64,000 bases of DNA from Candidatus Thiocaldithrix dubininis. Lineage in GTDB: Bacteria > Pseudomonadota > Gammaproteobacteria > Thiotrichales > Thiotrichaceae. Below the pieces are notes generated by a model that was given only the letters and a program-made list of their open reading frames with translations, was not told the origin of the DNA and searched no databases. A program made the position numbers and the translations under genes. Below, piece by piece: positions 17,229 to 24,192 of the stretch. The stretch lies in assembly GCA_029972135.1 (NCBI GenBank), contig CP124755.1, positions 3,037,001-3,101,000 on the forward strand, read 5' to 3'. How positions within the stretch are numbered: position 1 is the first letter of the stretch; each line of letters starts with the position of its first letter.

Positions 17229-17459
17229 ATGAAGTTAGACAAGTCGCAAACCCCTACTATTCCTCATCTGGATAGTTTGAGTGTTTTTGTCAATCCACAA
17301 ATCAACGCAGATTACCAACAACGGCTACACACTTGGCAACAAGCTTATCCTCAACTAAATGCAGCTAATGAAAGCTATCATGCGTCTGTGGCAACCAATA
17401 CACCCGAGGCTGCGTACCTTGCCTTAGATCAATTTATGTATCAATTCGGGCTGTGCTAA
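17229..17459 (+). CDS. Small protein of unknown function
   Basis: 76-residue protein starting MKLDKSQTPTIPHLDSLSVF, behind a good GGAG site and followed by a perfect terminator, both of which argue that it is real. The sequence is soluble, helix-prone in its middle (NADYQQRLHTWQQAYPQLNAA), and ends FGLC with a C-terminal Cys. No family is recognised. It lies between the TusE-like gene and hisA but in opposite orientation to both. Confidence 0.65.
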   Translation: MKLDKSQTPTIPHLDSLSVFVNPQINADYQQRLHTWQQAYPQLNAANESYHASVATNTPEAAYLALDQFMYQFGLC

Positions 17460-17471
17460 TTCAGCCTTGCT

Positions 17472-17515
17472 AAACAGGTTTGTGCATCAAGGAACGAAAC
17501 ACAAACCTGTTTTTT
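17472..17515 (+). terminator. Strong rho-independent terminator
   Basis: AAACAGGTTTGTG (17472-17484) and CACAAACCTGTTT (17500-17512) form a perfect 13-bp stem ending in a run of T. It terminates the 76-residue gene; it is A/T closed enough to work also for convergent hisA. Confidence 0.9.
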
Positions 17516-17527
17516 CATAATTTAAAT

Positions 17528-18259
17528 TTAAAGGCTATCAACATAACGTTGAGCATCCGCTAAATCAATTGTGCCTTCATAAATTGAACGCCCCAAAATT
17601 GCCCCCATAATGCCACTGTCCGCTTGAGCGCACAGGTTTTCAATATCTTGCATATTGGTTACACCGCCTGATGCAATCACAGGAATATTAATGCTGCGTG
17701 CTAATTGCGCGGTTTCTGCCACATTGACGCCTTGCATCATGCCATCACGCGCAATATCGGTATAAACAATGGCGCTGACACCTGCTTGTTCAAATTGTTG
17801 GGCTAAACTAATGGCAGATACGGCAGAAACATCCGCCCAGCCATCGGTAGCAACCCTACCATTTTTTGCATCAATGCCGACGATAATATGACCAGGGAAT
17901 TGCTGACACAACTCAATTACAAATTGTGGCTCTTGTACCGCTTTAGTGCCAATAATGCAGTATTGCACCCCTGCTTGCAGGTAAGCTTCGACGGTTTGTG
18001 CATCCCGAATGCCGCCACCGATTTGCACAGGCACTTGCGGAAATTGCTTAGCAATGGCGTGTACCACCTCGGCATTAACCGGTTTGCCCGCAAATGCGCC
18101 GTTTAAATCCACCAAATGTAAGCGACGTGCGCCAGCGTCTACCCAACGTTGCGCCATATCAACCGGATTATTGGCAAAAATGGTAGTATCGTCCATACGA
18201 CCTTGGCGTAAACGAACGCATTGCCCATCTTTGAGATCAATAGCGGGTATCAGCAGCAT
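17528..18259 (-). CDS. hisA: Phosphoribosylformimino-5-aminoimidazole carboxamide ribotide isomerase
   Basis: HisA catalyses the Amadori rearrangement in histidine synthesis. The 243-residue (beta/alpha)8 barrel shows the N-terminal catalytic Asp in [17 protein letters not shown], phosphate-binding [11 protein letters not shown], the second Asp in [15 protein letters not shown], and VIASGGVTN near the end. Stand-alone here, without hisF or hisH next to it. Confidence 0.96.
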   Translation of the reverse strand: MLLIPAIDLKDGQCVRLRQGRMDDTTIFANNPVDMAQRWVDAGARRLHLVDLNGAFAGKPVNAEVVHAIAKQFPQVPVQIGGGIRDAQTVEAYLQAGVQYCIIGTKAVQEPQFVIELCQQFPGHIIVGIDAKNGRVATDGWADVSAVSAISLAQQFEQAGVSAIVYTDIARDGMMQGVNVAETAQLARSINIPVIASGGVTNMQDIENLCAQADSGIMGAILGRSIYEGTIDLADAQRYVDSL

Positions 18260-18377
18260 GATATAAGTCCTGAACTAACAAAGGCTCTGCATCCTACCGT
18301 AAAATACTTGCACCGTCAGGTCTTTTGCCTCAACCTAAACATAGATTTTCAGACATAGAATCACGGGGTTATCTTGA

Positions 18378-18728
18378 ATGAATGATTTCACAACTAACAA
18401 CGCTAGCAACACCGATTTTTTAAGTTCTACCTTCTTAATAGGTAATGTTGGCGCACCTTTTATAATCGGTTTAGCTGTAGGCTTTTTTGCTAAAAAGATG
18501 CTGCGTATGGCCTTATTTTTAGCAGGTGGCGCAATTGTTCTATTATTTGTATTGGAGTATCAAGGTTACACCACGGGTGTGAGTGATAGTCGTTTGCAAG
18601 ATGCCGCCAATGCAGCTACTGGCTTTGTGCAAAATTCTGGTAATTTTCTAGTAGATCGTCTGTCTAATATTACCAGCAAAGGGGTAAGCGGTGCGGCGGG
18701 CTTTTTTGCAGGTTTAAAACTTGGTTAA
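18378..18728 (+). CDS. FUN14-domain membrane protein
   Basis: 116-residue protein with FUN14-type pattern: GAPFIIGLAVGFFAKKMLRMALFLAGGAIVLLFVLEYQGY provides two membrane segments separated by a short turn, and a Gly-rich terminal segment GVSGAAGFFAGLKLG gives a third. The bacterial family role is unknown. It starts at ATG 18378, and its stop is 16 bp before the HMA protein start, suggesting a three-gene unit with the two following genes. Confidence 0.75.
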   Translation: MNDFTTNNASNTDFLSSTFLIGNVGAPFIIGLAVGFFAKKMLRMALFLAGGAIVLLFVLEYQGYTTGVSDSRLQDAANAATGFVQNSGNFLVDRLSNITSKGVSGAAGFFAGLKLG

Positions 18729-18744
18729 TTATTGCGAGAATCTT

Positions 18745-19032
18745 ATGCAAACCCAAATTCAAGTTGAAAATATTCGCTGTGGCGGTTGTGCAAACAGTAT
18801 TTCAAAAAAGCTGCAAGAAGATGAACGTATCACGGCGGTAATGGTCAATGTAGAAGAGCAGACAGTAACGATTGATAGCACGGAAGAAGTACGTGAAAGC
18901 GCAATCAAAACGCTGTTTGGTTTAGGTTATCCCGAACGCGGCACGGTAGAGGGTTTAGAATCCTTTAAAGAAAAGGCTAAATCCGTCGTGAGTTGCGCGA
19001 TTGGGCGAATTGATTTACACACCAAAGGCTAA
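18745..19032 (+). CDS. Heavy-metal-associated (HMA) domain protein
   Basis: 95-residue cytosolic protein with an HMA fold: IQVENIRCGGCANSISKKL contains the metal-binding CxxC-type pair C12/C15, followed by the usual beta-alpha-beta pattern to GLGYPERG. The tail of about 25 residues (FKEKAKSVVSCAIGRIDLHT) is extra and contains one more Cys. Likely binds Cu(I) or a similar soft metal; no P-type ATPase is adjacent, so the partner is unknown. Start chosen at ATG 18745. Confidence 0.82.
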   Translation: MQTQIQVENIRCGGCANSISKKLQEDERITAVMVNVEEQTVTIDSTEEVRESAIKTLFGLGYPERGTVEGLESFKEKAKSVVSCAIGRIDLHTKG

Positions 19033-19038
19033 AAGAGC

Positions 19039-19530
19039 ATGAAACACTGGTTAGCCCTTTGTGGATTAGCCACCTTGCTGGGCACAAACCTAGTATGGGC
19101 AGATCCCAAACCGGTTACAACAACGACAACCCTATCCACTACCAGCGAAACGACTAGCGCAACGGGTAAAGCCACTTCCACAACGGTGACGACTAAAACC
19201 AGCGCGACAAGTACTGGGAAAGAAGCCGTCGAAAAAACGGTACAAGAAGACGATAACCTCAAAGAGTTGTGTAGCACTTATGCTGAGGAAGATAAAATTG
19301 TCGCTGCTGACCGTGAGAGTTACATCAAAAAGTGTCTGTCACAAATGACGGATTTAAGCGAAGGTATGCAAGAAAGTGTGCCTTTAGTTTCAGACAATGA
19401 GATCGACGCTACGGCTGCGCCTAGTTCACGTAAAATTAATGATGATCCCGAAGCATTAATTAAAAGTGAGTTAGTCGATGCGCCAACGCCCGGAGCAGAA
19501 CAACTGGATTCTGCCCCCAAAGCGAATTAG
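19039..19530 (+). CDS. Secreted Thr/Ser-rich protein of unknown function
   Basis: 163 residues with a signal peptide ending NLVWA-DPK. Residues 25-60 are an extended Thr/Ser-rich stretch, then a small block CSTYAEEDKIVAADRESYIKKC with two Cys that could form a disulfide, then an acidic tail. No family recognised beyond this. It starts 6 bp after the HMA gene stop, so it is probably co-transcribed with FUN14 and HMA. Confidence 0.65.
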   Translation: MKHWLALCGLATLLGTNLVWADPKPVTTTTTLSTTSETTSATGKATSTTVTTKTSATSTGKEAVEKTVQEDDNLKELCSTYAEEDKIVAADRESYIKKCLSQMTDLSEGMQESVPLVSDNEIDATAAPSSRKINDDPEALIKSELVDAPTPGAEQLDSAPKAN

Positions 19531-19549
19531 ATGCCTCAACGACGCTTAG

Positions 19550-20653
19550 CTATACGCTAGGCGCTCGCTCTGCTAGTAAACTATAGGGCGCGGGATTGAT
19601 TTTAGGCGTTTGCTCTAATAGTAAGGCAGTCAATAGATCAACAGAAGCTGGACTTAATACCACACCATTTCGATAATGACCTGCATTCACATATAAGCCC
19701 TTAATTTCAGGGTGTTCACCAATATACGGAATACCATTCGGTGAACCCGGGCGTAAGCCGCACCAATGATTCAGGACGGGCAAATCACGTAAGGCAGGCA
19801 TTAAATCATACGCAAATTCACGTAATTCTTGTTTAGCTTGCTCGGTCGTTTGCTTTTGAAAACCTTGATATTCCAACGTCGAACCGCACAGAATACGACC
19901 GTCTTTACGTGGAATTAAATAACGCCCTTGATGCATTACAATACGCTTTAATAAGCCTTTTTCAGCTCTGAATAAAATCATTTGCCCTAATACAGGCTCA
20001 ATTTTTATGGGTGATAACTGCACTGCTGGGAATAAACCTGTCCATGCACCGGCGGTCACAATGACTTTTCCGGCTTTAAATACAGAATGCCCCACGCGTA
20101 CCCCAACCGCTTGATTGTTTTCAATCAATAGTTCATCGACTGGCGAAAATTCCGCAATCGTCATAGGACGTAATCGCAACCCACTCCGCAAAGAATGGGC
20201 AATGCGTGGATTCCGTACCTGCGCCACATCGGGTAAATAAATACCACGAGTCAAGTCCGTATTAATCTGTGTTTCACAATCCTGCATTGCAGCGAATGAA
20301 GTGAAATGCTCCAATTTGTAGGCGTAACGCTGCGCCCAAAGCTTGGCCGCCTCTAATTCAGAGTCATCCGCGTACAATGAACCGGAATTAATATATTGCG
20401 GATCGACACCACTTTCCGCTAATAAAGCTTGGCATAACTCTGGATATTGTTGTTGGCTCGCCTTAGCCAGCACAGACACTGCATCGGGATAACGCCAAGG
20501 ATATAAAGGCGATAAGATACCCCCACCCGCCCATGTCGATTCACGACCTAATTCTCCTCGCTCAATGAGCATGACTTTTAAGCCTGCATCATGCAGGGAA
20601 CGTGCGGTTAACATACCGAGAATGCCACCGCCCACGATAATAATATCTTTCAT
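19550..20653 (-). CDS. thiO: Glycine oxidase ThiO-type FAD-dependent amine oxidase
   Basis: 367-residue DAO-family flavoenzyme, which oxidises glycine to the imine needed for thiazole formation in thiamine synthesis. It has the N-terminal FAD motif IIVGGGILGMLTARSL, the ThiO-typical ESTWAGGGILSPLYPWRYPDAV, and the C-terminal GLRPGSPNGIPYIGEHPEIKGLYVNAGHYRNGVVLSP. No thiG/thiS is adjacent and no TPP riboswitch was seen upstream; another D-amino-acid oxidase role is possible. Confidence 0.88.
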   Translation of the reverse strand: MKDIIIVGGGILGMLTARSLHDAGLKVMLIERGELGRESTWAGGGILSPLYPWRYPDAVSVLAKASQQQYPELCQALLAESGVDPQYINSGSLYADDSELEAAKLWAQRYAYKLEHFTSFAAMQDCETQINTDLTRGIYLPDVAQVRNPRIAHSLRSGLRLRPMTIAEFSPVDELLIENNQAVGVRVGHSVFKAGKVIVTAGAWTGLFPAVQLSPIKIEPVLGQMILFRAEKGLLKRIVMHQGRYLIPRKDGRILCGSTLEYQGFQKQTTEQAKQELREFAYDLMPALRDLPVLNHWCGLRPGSPNGIPYIGEHPEIKGLYVNAGHYRNGVVLSPASVDLLTALLLEQTPKINPAPYSLLAERAPSV

Positions 20654-21041
20654 TGGGTATGTGTGTAGTAACAGGGTGGCTCAAAGTATAAAGCGCGGGT
20701 TACGACGCATCCAGTCACACGCGACTATTAACCGAATTTTTCCGTAATTTAATTAAAATTTTTTTAGGTAGACAAAAACATAGCTTGTGGGCAGTTGCAC
20801 TTCTATTTAATTTGCTTTATTGTCAAAAAAATAATCTATTAGATTAATTTTTCTTCTTTTATTATTTTTAATAAATGATATTTAAATATCATTAATAAAA
20901 TTTATTAAGCGAGGGCGTGAGCTTACATCAACTCACATAAATAACTCGTTTCCGATTGCATGCGGGCTACACGCAAAAGGATAGACCATTTTATGATGTA
21001 CAGGGCTAATGTTAGGAATTTTAAATTAGTAGCGTTTGCTT
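20654..21041. other. AT-rich divergent regulatory region (388 bp)
   Basis: Separates thiO and the GTPase gene. Very AT-rich from 20740 to 20910, with two overlapping palindromes: AATGATATTTAAATATCATT (20874-20893, perfect 20 bp) and TTAATAAA-A-TTTATTAA (20892-20908). No gene was found inside. These could be operators for a regulator of the GTPase/Roadblock unit, or simply promoter-proximal AT-rich DNA. Confidence 0.55.
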
Positions 21042-22106
21042 ATGATGAATACTAAATGTTTTTCATTAGCAGACGTGATTCACATCCATTTAGTTGGGTT
21101 CATAGACGAAGCAGAAGAAGAACGCTTAGCTAAGATGTTTACCCAAACTAAAAGTGGTGTGTATAAATGGCAAGTTGTTGATAATACTAAACAAGCAACC
21201 ATGCTATTAGTTGCGGCTATGCAGGAAAGTGACTTAACGCCTTGGTTAGTTGCGCCTTATAATTTTACATCAATCCAATTAATCGCTTACTCACCAACTC
21301 CATTAATGAGTGCGACTTGGCATTTTATACGGCCACCTGCTAATCGCATTCCGTCTTATTTAGATTTTTTCAAATTGGTTAAACAAATCAATGAAACGTC
21401 TGATACGGCAAAATTCAGTGAGAGCAAACCGCCTAATACAGTAGTAAGTGTGCCAACCCCTTTAGAAATAGTGCCTAAACCTGTTATTAAACCATTAACA
21501 ACGACGATAGCGGGCGTAGAAAATTCTAAAATTCTATTTGTGGGCAGTGTCGGTTCGGGCAAAACCACGGCTATCCAAACCTTAGCCGATGGAAAATTGC
21601 TAACGACCGAAACCACACCTAGCGATCACGCCCAGTTTTTGAAAAAAACCACTACGGTGGCAATGGATTACGCGCCGTTAGAGTTAGATAAACAACGACG
21701 TGTACATATTTATGGCGCACCGGGGCAACGTCGCTTTGATTTTATGGGCGATATTTTAAGCTATAACGCGATTGGGCTGGTGATCTTGGTCAGTAATGGT
21801 ATGAGCCAGCCCTTATTGGAATTAAATTATTATATTAATCAACACCGTCGTTTTTTAAATCAACGCCCCGCCATTATTGGCGTTACACATAATGATTTGA
21901 ATCCCAAACCATCCATAAAAGAGTATCGCCAATTTCTAGAGCAGATTGGCGCGGTTTGGCCTGTATTTAAAGTAGATGCGCGCAGTAAAGCTGATATGTT
22001 GAACCTCATTGAGGGCATATTTGCACAGCAGCCAGCCGCTACTTTAGACGTAAAAGCTGTTTCTGAAGGGTATGTTAAAGACAGAAATAGCATTCGTAAC
22101 TTGTAA
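21042..22106 (+). CDS. MglA/Arf-like small GTPase with extra N-terminal domain
   Basis: 354-residue cytosolic protein. Residues 1-130 form an unrecognised alpha/beta domain (VIHIHLVGFIDEAEEERLAKMF), then a linker rich in Pro/Val, then a Ras-like GTPase: P-loop ILFVGSVGSGKTT (about 165-177), switch II YGAPGQRRFDFM, and THND in place of the NKxD base-recognition motif. Bacterial GTPases of this type usually pair with Roadblock/LC7 proteins, and such a gene follows 23 bp downstream. Possible roles are polarity, motility or pilus control. Start chosen at ATG 21042; ATG 21045 is equally possible and neither has a good ribosome site. Confidence 0.78.
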   Translation: MMNTKCFSLADVIHIHLVGFIDEAEEERLAKMFTQTKSGVYKWQVVDNTKQATMLLVAAMQESDLTPWLVAPYNFTSIQLIAYSPTPLMSATWHFIRPPANRIPSYLDFFKLVKQINETSDTAKFSESKPPNTVVSVPTPLEIVPKPVIKPLTTTIAGVENSKILFVGSVGSGKTTAIQTLADGKLLTTETTPSDHAQFLKKTTTVAMDYAPLELDKQRRVHIYGAPGQRRFDFMGDILSYNAIGLVILVSNGMSQPLLELNYYINQHRRFLNQRPAIIGVTHNDLNPKPSIKEYRQFLEQIGAVWPVFKVDARSKADMLNLIEGIFAQQPAATLDVKAVSEGYVKDRNSIRNL

Positions 22107-22129
22107 GAAATAAATTTAAGGAGAATACC

Positions 22130-22489
22130 ATGTCTGCAACCGTTGATAGCTTAAGAAAATTAGATGGTTTTCTAGCCGCAGCATTAGTTGATTCAAGCAG
22201 TGGTATGATGTTGGAATCGGTTACCAATGGTAACTTTCCAGTAGAAGTAGCGGCGGCCGCCAACACGGACGTCATGCAAGCTAAATTACGCGCGATGGAT
22301 GCGATTGATTTAGGTGACGATACGATTGAAGATATGTTGATCAGCTTAGGCACACAATATCACCTGATTCGTCCCTTAGCATCCAATCGTGAGATCTTTG
22401 TTTATACGGCGCTAGAGCGTAGCCGTGCCAATCTAGCGTTAGCCCGTCTTGAATTGAAAAAATTAGAAGGCAGTATTAAACGTATCTAA
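22130..22489 (+). CDS. Roadblock/LC7-like protein partner of the GTPase
   Basis: 119-residue protein behind AAGGAGAATACC. The pattern LDGFLAAALVDSSSGMMLES...VAAAANTDVMQAKLRAMDAI...EDMLISLGTQYHLIRPLASN.EIFVYTALERSRANLALARLELKKLE resembles MglB-type Roadblock/LC7 domains, which act as GTPase-activating or adaptor dimers. Location directly after the GTPase supports this. Direct sequence recognition is moderate; a profile search is decisive. Confidence 0.7.
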   Translation: MSATVDSLRKLDGFLAAALVDSSSGMMLESVTNGNFPVEVAAAANTDVMQAKLRAMDAIDLGDDTIEDMLISLGTQYHLIRPLASNREIFVYTALERSRANLALARLELKKLEGSIKRI

Positions 22490-22505
22490 TTTTTATTCCA
22501 ATAAT

Positions 22506-22527
22506 GGTAGAGGGTTCGACCTCTACC
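22506..22527 (+). terminator. Hairpin after the GTPase/Roadblock unit
   Basis: GGTAGAGG and CCTCTACC form a perfect 8-bp stem with 6-nt loop 17 bp after the stop codon. No U tract follows, so it may stabilise the mRNA end rather than terminate. Confidence 0.5.
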
Positions 22528-22643
22528 GTATGCTTTGGCGCTATTTGTTTAATTATTAAACCATTCTTGACGATTAAATCCCACACTCGAACTATTCCAG
22601 AGTACAATCAAAACTTGATTAGTCAGAAAAGGATTCATAGGTT

Positions 22644-23966
22644 GTGGATATTGCCATTCTGTTTGGCTTAATTTTACTCAATGGCTTTTTCGCCATGTCA
22701 GAAATTTCGCTGGTGGCTGCTCGTAAAGCGCGTTTGCAAAATTTAGCGCAGCAAGGAGACAAAGCGGCTGCTACGGCTTTACGTCTAGGCGAAGACCCTA
22801 CTTTTTTTCTTTCAGCCGTACAAATTGGTATTACTTCCATTGGCGTCTTAAATGGGATTGTGGGTGAGTCTGCATTAAGCCCACCGCTCAGCGCATGGTT
22901 ACAAACTTTTGGTATGCAAGCTGATATTGCAGACCCCTTAGCCACAGGTCTTGTGGTAGTCACTATTACTTATTGCTCGATTGTGTTAGGTGAATTAGTG
23001 CCTAAACGCATTGGGCAAATCAACCCTGAAAGTATTGCCTGTTTTGTAGCTAAACCTATGTATTGGCTGTCGATTATTGCCAAACCTTTTGTCATGTTGT
23101 TATCAAGCTCCACCCGTTTATTATTAAAACTACTGGGTGTCAAAGATGATAATGGCAATACCGTTACCGAAGAGGATATTCATTTATTACTGACAGAAGG
23201 CTCTGATGCTGGGGTTATTGAAGAACAAGAACATCAAATGGTGCGCAATGTATTCCGTTTGGATGATCGGCAAATTGCTTCTTTAATGGTGCCGCGTAAT
23301 GACGTTGTTTATTTAGATATCGACAAATCCCTAGAAGATAACCTGCATAATATTGAAGCCCACCATTATTCCCGTTTTCCAGTAGTACGCGGTAACTGGG
23401 AAGAAGTACTGGGTTTGGTTAGCACCAGTCAATTATTGAATCAAATTCTACGCGGTGAACAACCTAACCTACGCGAAGCCTTAAAACCCGCTGCTTTTGT
23501 ACCCGAGTCGTTAACTGGCATGGAATTGCTAGAAAACTTTAAAGATTCTGGGGGGCAAATGGTATTCGTGATAGATGAATACGGTGAAATTCAAGGCATT
23601 GTGACTTTACACGATATGATGGAAGCCATTGCTGGTGAATTTAAACCACAGCATCAAGACGATGCGTGGGCAGTACAGCGCGAAGACGGTAGCTGGTTAA
23701 TGGATGGTTTAATTCCAATTCCAGAGCTCAAAGACCGTCTCAACTTACGCTCTGTGCCAGAAGAAGATAAAGGCCGCTACCACACGCTAAGCGGTATGAT
23801 TATGTTGTTATTAGGACGCTTGCCGAATACGGCCGACGCTTGTGAATGGGAAGGTTGGCGCTTAGAGGTCGTCGATATGGATAGTACGCGCATTGATAAG
23901 GTATTAGCGATTCCTTTGCACAATGTGACCATTGATACCCCTTTATTAGAAGAACGCACGCCTTAA
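22644..23966 (+). CDS. CNNM/CorC-type (hemolysin C family) membrane transporter
   Basis: 440 residues. N-terminal DUF21/CNNM membrane domain (DIAILFGLILLNGFFAMSEISLVAARKARL) with three to four helices up to about residue 160, a CBS-domain pair (MVPRNDVVYLDIDKSLEDNL..., VIDEYGEIQGIVTLHDMMEAIAGE), and a C-terminal CorC/HlyC domain (DGSWLMDGLIPIPELKDRLN). Family members export Mg2+ or Co2+, or influence cation balance; they are not true hemolysins. Translation starts with GTG at 22644 after AAGGA. Confidence 0.9.
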   Translation: MDIAILFGLILLNGFFAMSEISLVAARKARLQNLAQQGDKAAATALRLGEDPTFFLSAVQIGITSIGVLNGIVGESALSPPLSAWLQTFGMQADIADPLATGLVVVTITYCSIVLGELVPKRIGQINPESIACFVAKPMYWLSIIAKPFVMLLSSSTRLLLKLLGVKDDNGNTVTEEDIHLLLTEGSDAGVIEEQEHQMVRNVFRLDDRQIASLMVPRNDVVYLDIDKSLEDNLHNIEAHHYSRFPVVRGNWEEVLGLVSTSQLLNQILRGEQPNLREALKPAAFVPESLTGMELLENFKDSGGQMVFVIDEYGEIQGIVTLHDMMEAIAGEFKPQHQDDAWAVQREDGSWLMDGLIPIPELKDRLNLRSVPEEDKGRYHTLSGMIMLLLGRLPNTADACEWEGWRLEVVDMDSTRIDKVLAIPLHNVTIDTPLLEERTP

Positions 23967-23979
23967 CATGACCTTCTAT

Positions 23980-24010
23980 CCGTTGCTATAGAGATAACCT
24001 ATAGCAACGG
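23980..24010 (+). terminator. Hairpin after the CNNM/CorC gene
   Basis: CCGTTGCTATAG (23980-23991) and CTATAGCAACGG (23999-24010) form a perfect 12-bp stem with a 7-nt loop, followed by only TTCATT. Likely a weak intrinsic terminator. Confidence 0.6.
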
Positions 24011-24192
24011 TTCATTAATCCCACCGTTTATCCTGAAATTATTGCCACTTAGTTTTTTTATCAGCTTGAAGAAAACGCTTATCTCGCCTACACATTATTT
24101 AAATTTATAAGCCACTTACTCTAGCAAGCATTAGCTACCATGATTGATTGAACCGCTTGGTAGCCCTTCATTGGCTTGCTGGGAAAAGTGTC

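Noticed and set aside
19029..19277. Val-rich hydrophobic minus-strand frame opposite the Thr-rich gene
   Set aside because: It is the complement of ACN-type Thr codons, giving artificial Val runs; no start context.
20654..20760. TPP riboswitch expected upstream of thiO
   Set aside because: No CUGAGA or matching helices were seen in the leader.
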